The notes under the pieces were generated by a model. The model did not search any database. It was given only the letters and a program-made list of their open reading frames with translations, and was not told where the DNA came from. The position numbers were made by a program, and so were the translations under genes. From Methylococcaceae bacterium NSM2-1 (GTDB lineage: Bacteria; Pseudomonadota; Gammaproteobacteria; Methylococcales; Methylomonadaceae), in the NCBI GenBank assembly GCA_002256705.1, contig NQJI01000082.1, positions 1 to 8,021 of the forward strand: a stretch of 8,021 nt of DNA, given 5' to 3'. Positions 6,613 through 8,021 of this stretch are shown in pieces (position 1 is the first letter of the stretch; each line of letters starts with the position of its first letter).

Positions 6613-6788
6613 TTGAGGATATGAAAGTACTGGTTGATTTGGTGGAAGAGGGCACAGTAATAGCACCACGATTTTTACCGCCTCAATTTAGGGATTTAAG
6701 TGGATTATCATCCTGGCTGAGTTTTAGCCGCTTCATGTCATCGCTGAATTTCCGGCAACTGGAGCAGGATTATGCGAATATTCTGTGA
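6594..6788 (+). pseudogene. displaced C-terminus of the QEGLA protein
   Basis: Read in the frame of position 6594, these bases give LCGKTMIEDMKVLVDLVEEG and then APRFLPPQFRDLSGLSSWLS, ending at TGA 6786-6788. This is the conserved C-terminal part of DUF1704 proteins (family pattern FCGK-LEDM-LVEEG-PPRYLPPQFRDL). The upstream frame matches the family up to YIKG at 6583-6594. Between them, about 22-23 residues of the family (the YNYIRLAVR-like helix) are missing, and restoring the frame needs 3n+1 bases, so a deletion near 6592-6596 of about 67 or 70 bases is the simplest reading. An ATG at 6609-6611 overlaps the upstream stop as ATGA, so a 59-aa fragment could be made by coupled re-initiation. 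An assembly error is the alternative. Confidence 0.8.
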
Positions 6789-6908
6789 GTTCTGGCAGTA
6801 CAGATGTGATAGGCATGTCTTTACTTACATACCACTGTTGCGGATTTTTACAAATTTGCAAACAGGGTTTATAAAACACAGTCAGGCGAGTAAACAATTT
6901 TATCGTTT

Positions 6909-6940
6909 GCCCACACCGTCATGAGACATTAATTGTGGGC
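6909..6940. repeat. 7-bp inverted repeat ahead of the HbpS-like gene
   Basis: GCCCACA at 6909-6915 and TGTGGGC at 6934-6940 are perfect inverted repeats with an 18-nt gap. The stem lies between the broken QEGLA gene and the HbpS-like gene. Only TTT follows on the plus strand, so it is at best a weak terminator; a regulator binding site upstream of the next promoter is equally possible. Confidence 0.35.
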
Positions 6941-6970
6941 TTTCACAGTCAAAGAAGTTATCAATTTAAA

Positions 6971-6976
6971 TATAAT
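6971..6976 (+). promoter_or_regulatory. candidate -10 element of the HbpS-like gene
   Basis: A perfect TATAAT stands 20 bp before the ATG at 6996. No convincing -35 is present at 16-18 bp (GTCAAA at the 17-bp position). If used, transcription would start almost at the GAGAGAGG ribosome site (6981-6988), leaving a very short leader, so the match could be accidental in this AT-rich stretch. Confidence 0.3.
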
Positions 6977-6995
6977 TAAAGAGAGAGGACAGATT

Positions 6996-7430
6996 ATGCA
7001 TGTAACATTCGAGCAAGCCGAGAAGGCGATGGAAGCGGCGATTCGTGAATCAAAAAAAATAGGCACCCAGATGTGTATTGCCGTAGTGGATTCGGGTGCT
7101 GATTTAAAGGCATTCGTGCGTATGGACGGTGCCTGGGTAGGAAGCGTTGATATTGCCATCAAAAAAGCCAAGACTGCCTGTTTCTTCGCTATGAATACGG
7201 GACAAATCGGCGAGCTATCGCAACCGGGTGGACCCCTTTACGGGATTGAACACTCTAACGATGGTTTGATTACTTTTCCAGGCGGCGTGCCTATAGTCGA
7301 CGAAAACGGAGTTCTTATTGGTGCAATCGGGGTGAGCGGTAGCTCCGTAGAAAACGATCATCAAGTTGCCAAGGCAGGGGTTGAAGTAATCGGCGTTACT
7401 GATTTGCCAGCACATCCATGGCGAACTTAA
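6996..7430 (+). CDS. GlcG/HbpS-family small protein (DUF336, PduO C-terminal-like)
   Basis: A 144-aa cytoplasmic protein matching the GlcG/HbpS (DUF336) fold in length and pattern: an N-terminal helix ([12 protein letters not shown]), [20 protein letters not shown] near 27-46, [31 protein letters not shown], then [20 protein letters not shown] and a last helix with [10 protein letters not shown]. Relatives include the Streptomyces heme-binding HbpS, GlcG of glycolate loci and the C-terminal domain of PduO; function is unsettled for most members, and heme binding here is only a possibility. No signal peptide is visible. The ATG at 6996 has a good ribosome site (GAGAGG, 7 nt away); the frame opens upstream to a GTG at 6933 but that extension is not family-like. 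It stands alone, with no glc or pdu genes in view. Confidence 0.88.
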   Translation: MHVTFEQAEKAMEAAIRESKKIGTQMCIAVVDSGADLKAFVRMDGAWVGSVDIAIKKAKTACFFAMNTGQIGELSQPGGPLYGIEHSNDGLITFPGGVPIVDENGVLIGAIGVSGSSVENDHQVAKAGVEVIGVTDLPAHPWRT

Positions 7431-7490
7431 CGATCATGAAAACAGGTTGTCACCAGTTATGAAAAATGTACATTCACGGTAAGCCATAAA

Positions 7491-7575
7491 ACCACGAAGC
7501 CTGTCTTGAGGAAGGTCGAAGGGAGCACGAAGTTTTTACGTTAAAGTAATTGCTTTTCTTCGTGTTCTTCGTGGT
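7491..7575. repeat. ACCACGAAG palindrome interrupted by a second repeat
   Basis: The right arm (7558-7575) is, in reverse complement, ACCACGAAGAACACGAAG. The left arm has the same two blocks, ACCACGAAG at 7491-7499 and AGCACGAAG at 7524-7532, but split by 24 extra bases (7500-7523). Those bases begin CCTGTCTTGAG and end TCGAAGGG, resembling the dispersed repeat with core CTGAGCTTGTCGAAGG that I recall from many proteobacterial genomes. The simplest reading is a hairpin element into which a second small repeat inserted. It may also act as a transcript-end hairpin for the HbpS-like gene. Confidence 0.55.
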
Positions 7576-7712
7576 ATATTTGATAAATCATATACCATTT
7601 CATGCACTGCTGTGTGTGACTTTCACGGTAATTCAGATTAAGTAGATACGCACTGCATACCATTTTCAAAGTACCACTCCATACCCAATAAAGGCCTGCG
7701 ATGATTACCTTA

Positions 7713-7781
7713 CCTGACTGAGGTCAGGACAAAAGGACTTGTCGAAGTCGGGGGAATGACTTGACTTTAAACTATCCCCCG
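7713..7781. repeat. cluster of three short palindromes
   Basis: Three stems lie in tandem: CCTGAC-TGAG-GTCAGG (7713-7728, perfect 6 bp), GACTT-GTCG-AAGTC (7736-7749, 5 bp) and CGGGGGA with TCCCCCG (7749-7755 and 7775-7781, 7 bp, 19-nt loop). The stretch CTTGTCGAAG at 7738-7747 echoes the repeat seen inside the 7491-7575 element. The cluster ends 24 bp before the next gene's ATG, and the last stem is followed by CC-TTT, not a strong terminator tract. Confidence 0.45.
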
Positions 7782-7805
7782 CCTTTGTAACGTAACAAAA
7801 CTTTA

Positions 7806-8021
7806 ATGAAAAATAAATTACTTACTCTTTTTAATGCGCTATCAAGCGATGAGCAAAAGATTATGCTTGCTTTGGCCGTTATTTATGCGCCGATAGGTCA
7901 ATCCAGCTTGCAAGGTTTGTTAGCAAAATCATCTGGTTTTGAGCTGAAAACAATATGTTTGATTGACAAATCATTGCGGGATAAATTACAAAAAGACAAG
8001 TTAATTGTTATTTCCCAGGAA
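7806..8021 (+). CDS. N-terminus of an unrecognised protein, cut by the window edge
   Basis: An open frame runs from the ATG at 7806 through all 72 remaining codons with no stop, which is long for this AT-rich sequence. It begins MKNKLLTLFNALSSDEQKIM and is predominantly helical in pattern, with alternating Leu/Ile and a DKSLRDKLQKDKLIVIS stretch reminiscent of a winged-helix or similar small DNA-binding or interaction domain; that is an impression, not an assignment. There is no signal peptide or membrane segment. No Shine-Dalgarno is evident upstream, so the true start could be elsewhere. The family cannot be decided from this fragment. Confidence 0.6.
   Translation, partial: MKNKLLTLFNALSSDEQKIMLALAVIYAPIGQSSLQGLLAKSSGFELKTICLIDKSLRDKLQKDKLIVISQE

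Larger units (their letters stand above)
7431..7805. other. repeat-rich intergenic region
   Basis: These 375 bp hold no plausible gene. Besides the two palindromic clusters annotated separately, TTCACGGTAA occurs at 7473-7482 and again at 7622-7631, flanking the first cluster. ATACCATTT (7592, 7657) and GCACTGC (7604, 7650) are each present twice in changed order. No clear promoter was found for the gene starting at 7806. Confidence 0.5.

Noticed and set aside
7473..7631. TTCACGGTAA on both sides of the interrupted palindrome as a target-site duplication
   Set aside because: The copies lie 9 and 46 bases away from the element ends, too far and too uneven for a duplication made by insertion.
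7431..7805. CRISPR array
   Set aside because: Repeats here are short, palindromic and unevenly spaced, with no regular repeat-spacer unit and no cas genes.

Overview
The window looks like chromosomal DNA of a Gram-negative bacterium, most likely a gammaproteobacterium. It carries an outer-membrane-type cell-wall toolkit (a YcbB/LdtD-like L,D-transpeptidase and a YcbK/MepK-like, Tat-exported M15 peptidase), base composition is moderately AT-rich, and small palindromic repeats sit between the genes. A methanotroph/methylotroph-like relative is possible, but nothing here proves it.

Layout. Positions 1-1252 hold no convincing intact gene. There are short competing open frames, one possible frameshifted remnant on the minus strand (about 283-556), and small hairpins. 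A large periplasmic L,D-transpeptidase follows on the plus strand (1253-3181). Converging on it from the minus strand is a Tat-secreted zinc peptidase of the DUF882/YcbK family (3330-4064). The gap between their stops holds an imperfect inverted repeat. The divergent region 4065-4270 contains three copies of CTTAAA at exact 11-bp spacing, placed where an OmpR/PhoB-type regulator would activate the peptidase gene. Next come an ArsB/NhaD/SLC13-like permease (4271-5512) and, 53 bp downstream on the same strand, a DUF1704 'QEGLA motif' metallopeptidase-like protein (5566-6612). The conserved C-terminus of that protein is still present in another frame (6594-6788). The sequence between the halves is missing, so the gene has suffered a short internal deletion with frameshift. 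A GlcG/HbpS-family small protein lies at 6996-7430. A 375-bp repeat-rich spacer then leads to the start of an unrecognised gene running off the right edge (7806 onward).

How the genes fit together. The transpeptidase should make 3-3 (mDAP-mDAP) peptidoglycan cross-links, and the YcbK/MepK-like enzyme belongs to the family known in E. coli to cleave them, so the left half is a make-and-break cell-wall module. The permease and QEGLA protein are probably co-transcribed; their shared role is unknown. I saw no phage genes, intact IS, CRISPR array, tRNA or rRNA. The best leads for something unusual are the broken QEGLA gene, the 11-bp-phased operator, and one repeat apparently inserted inside another at 7491-7575.
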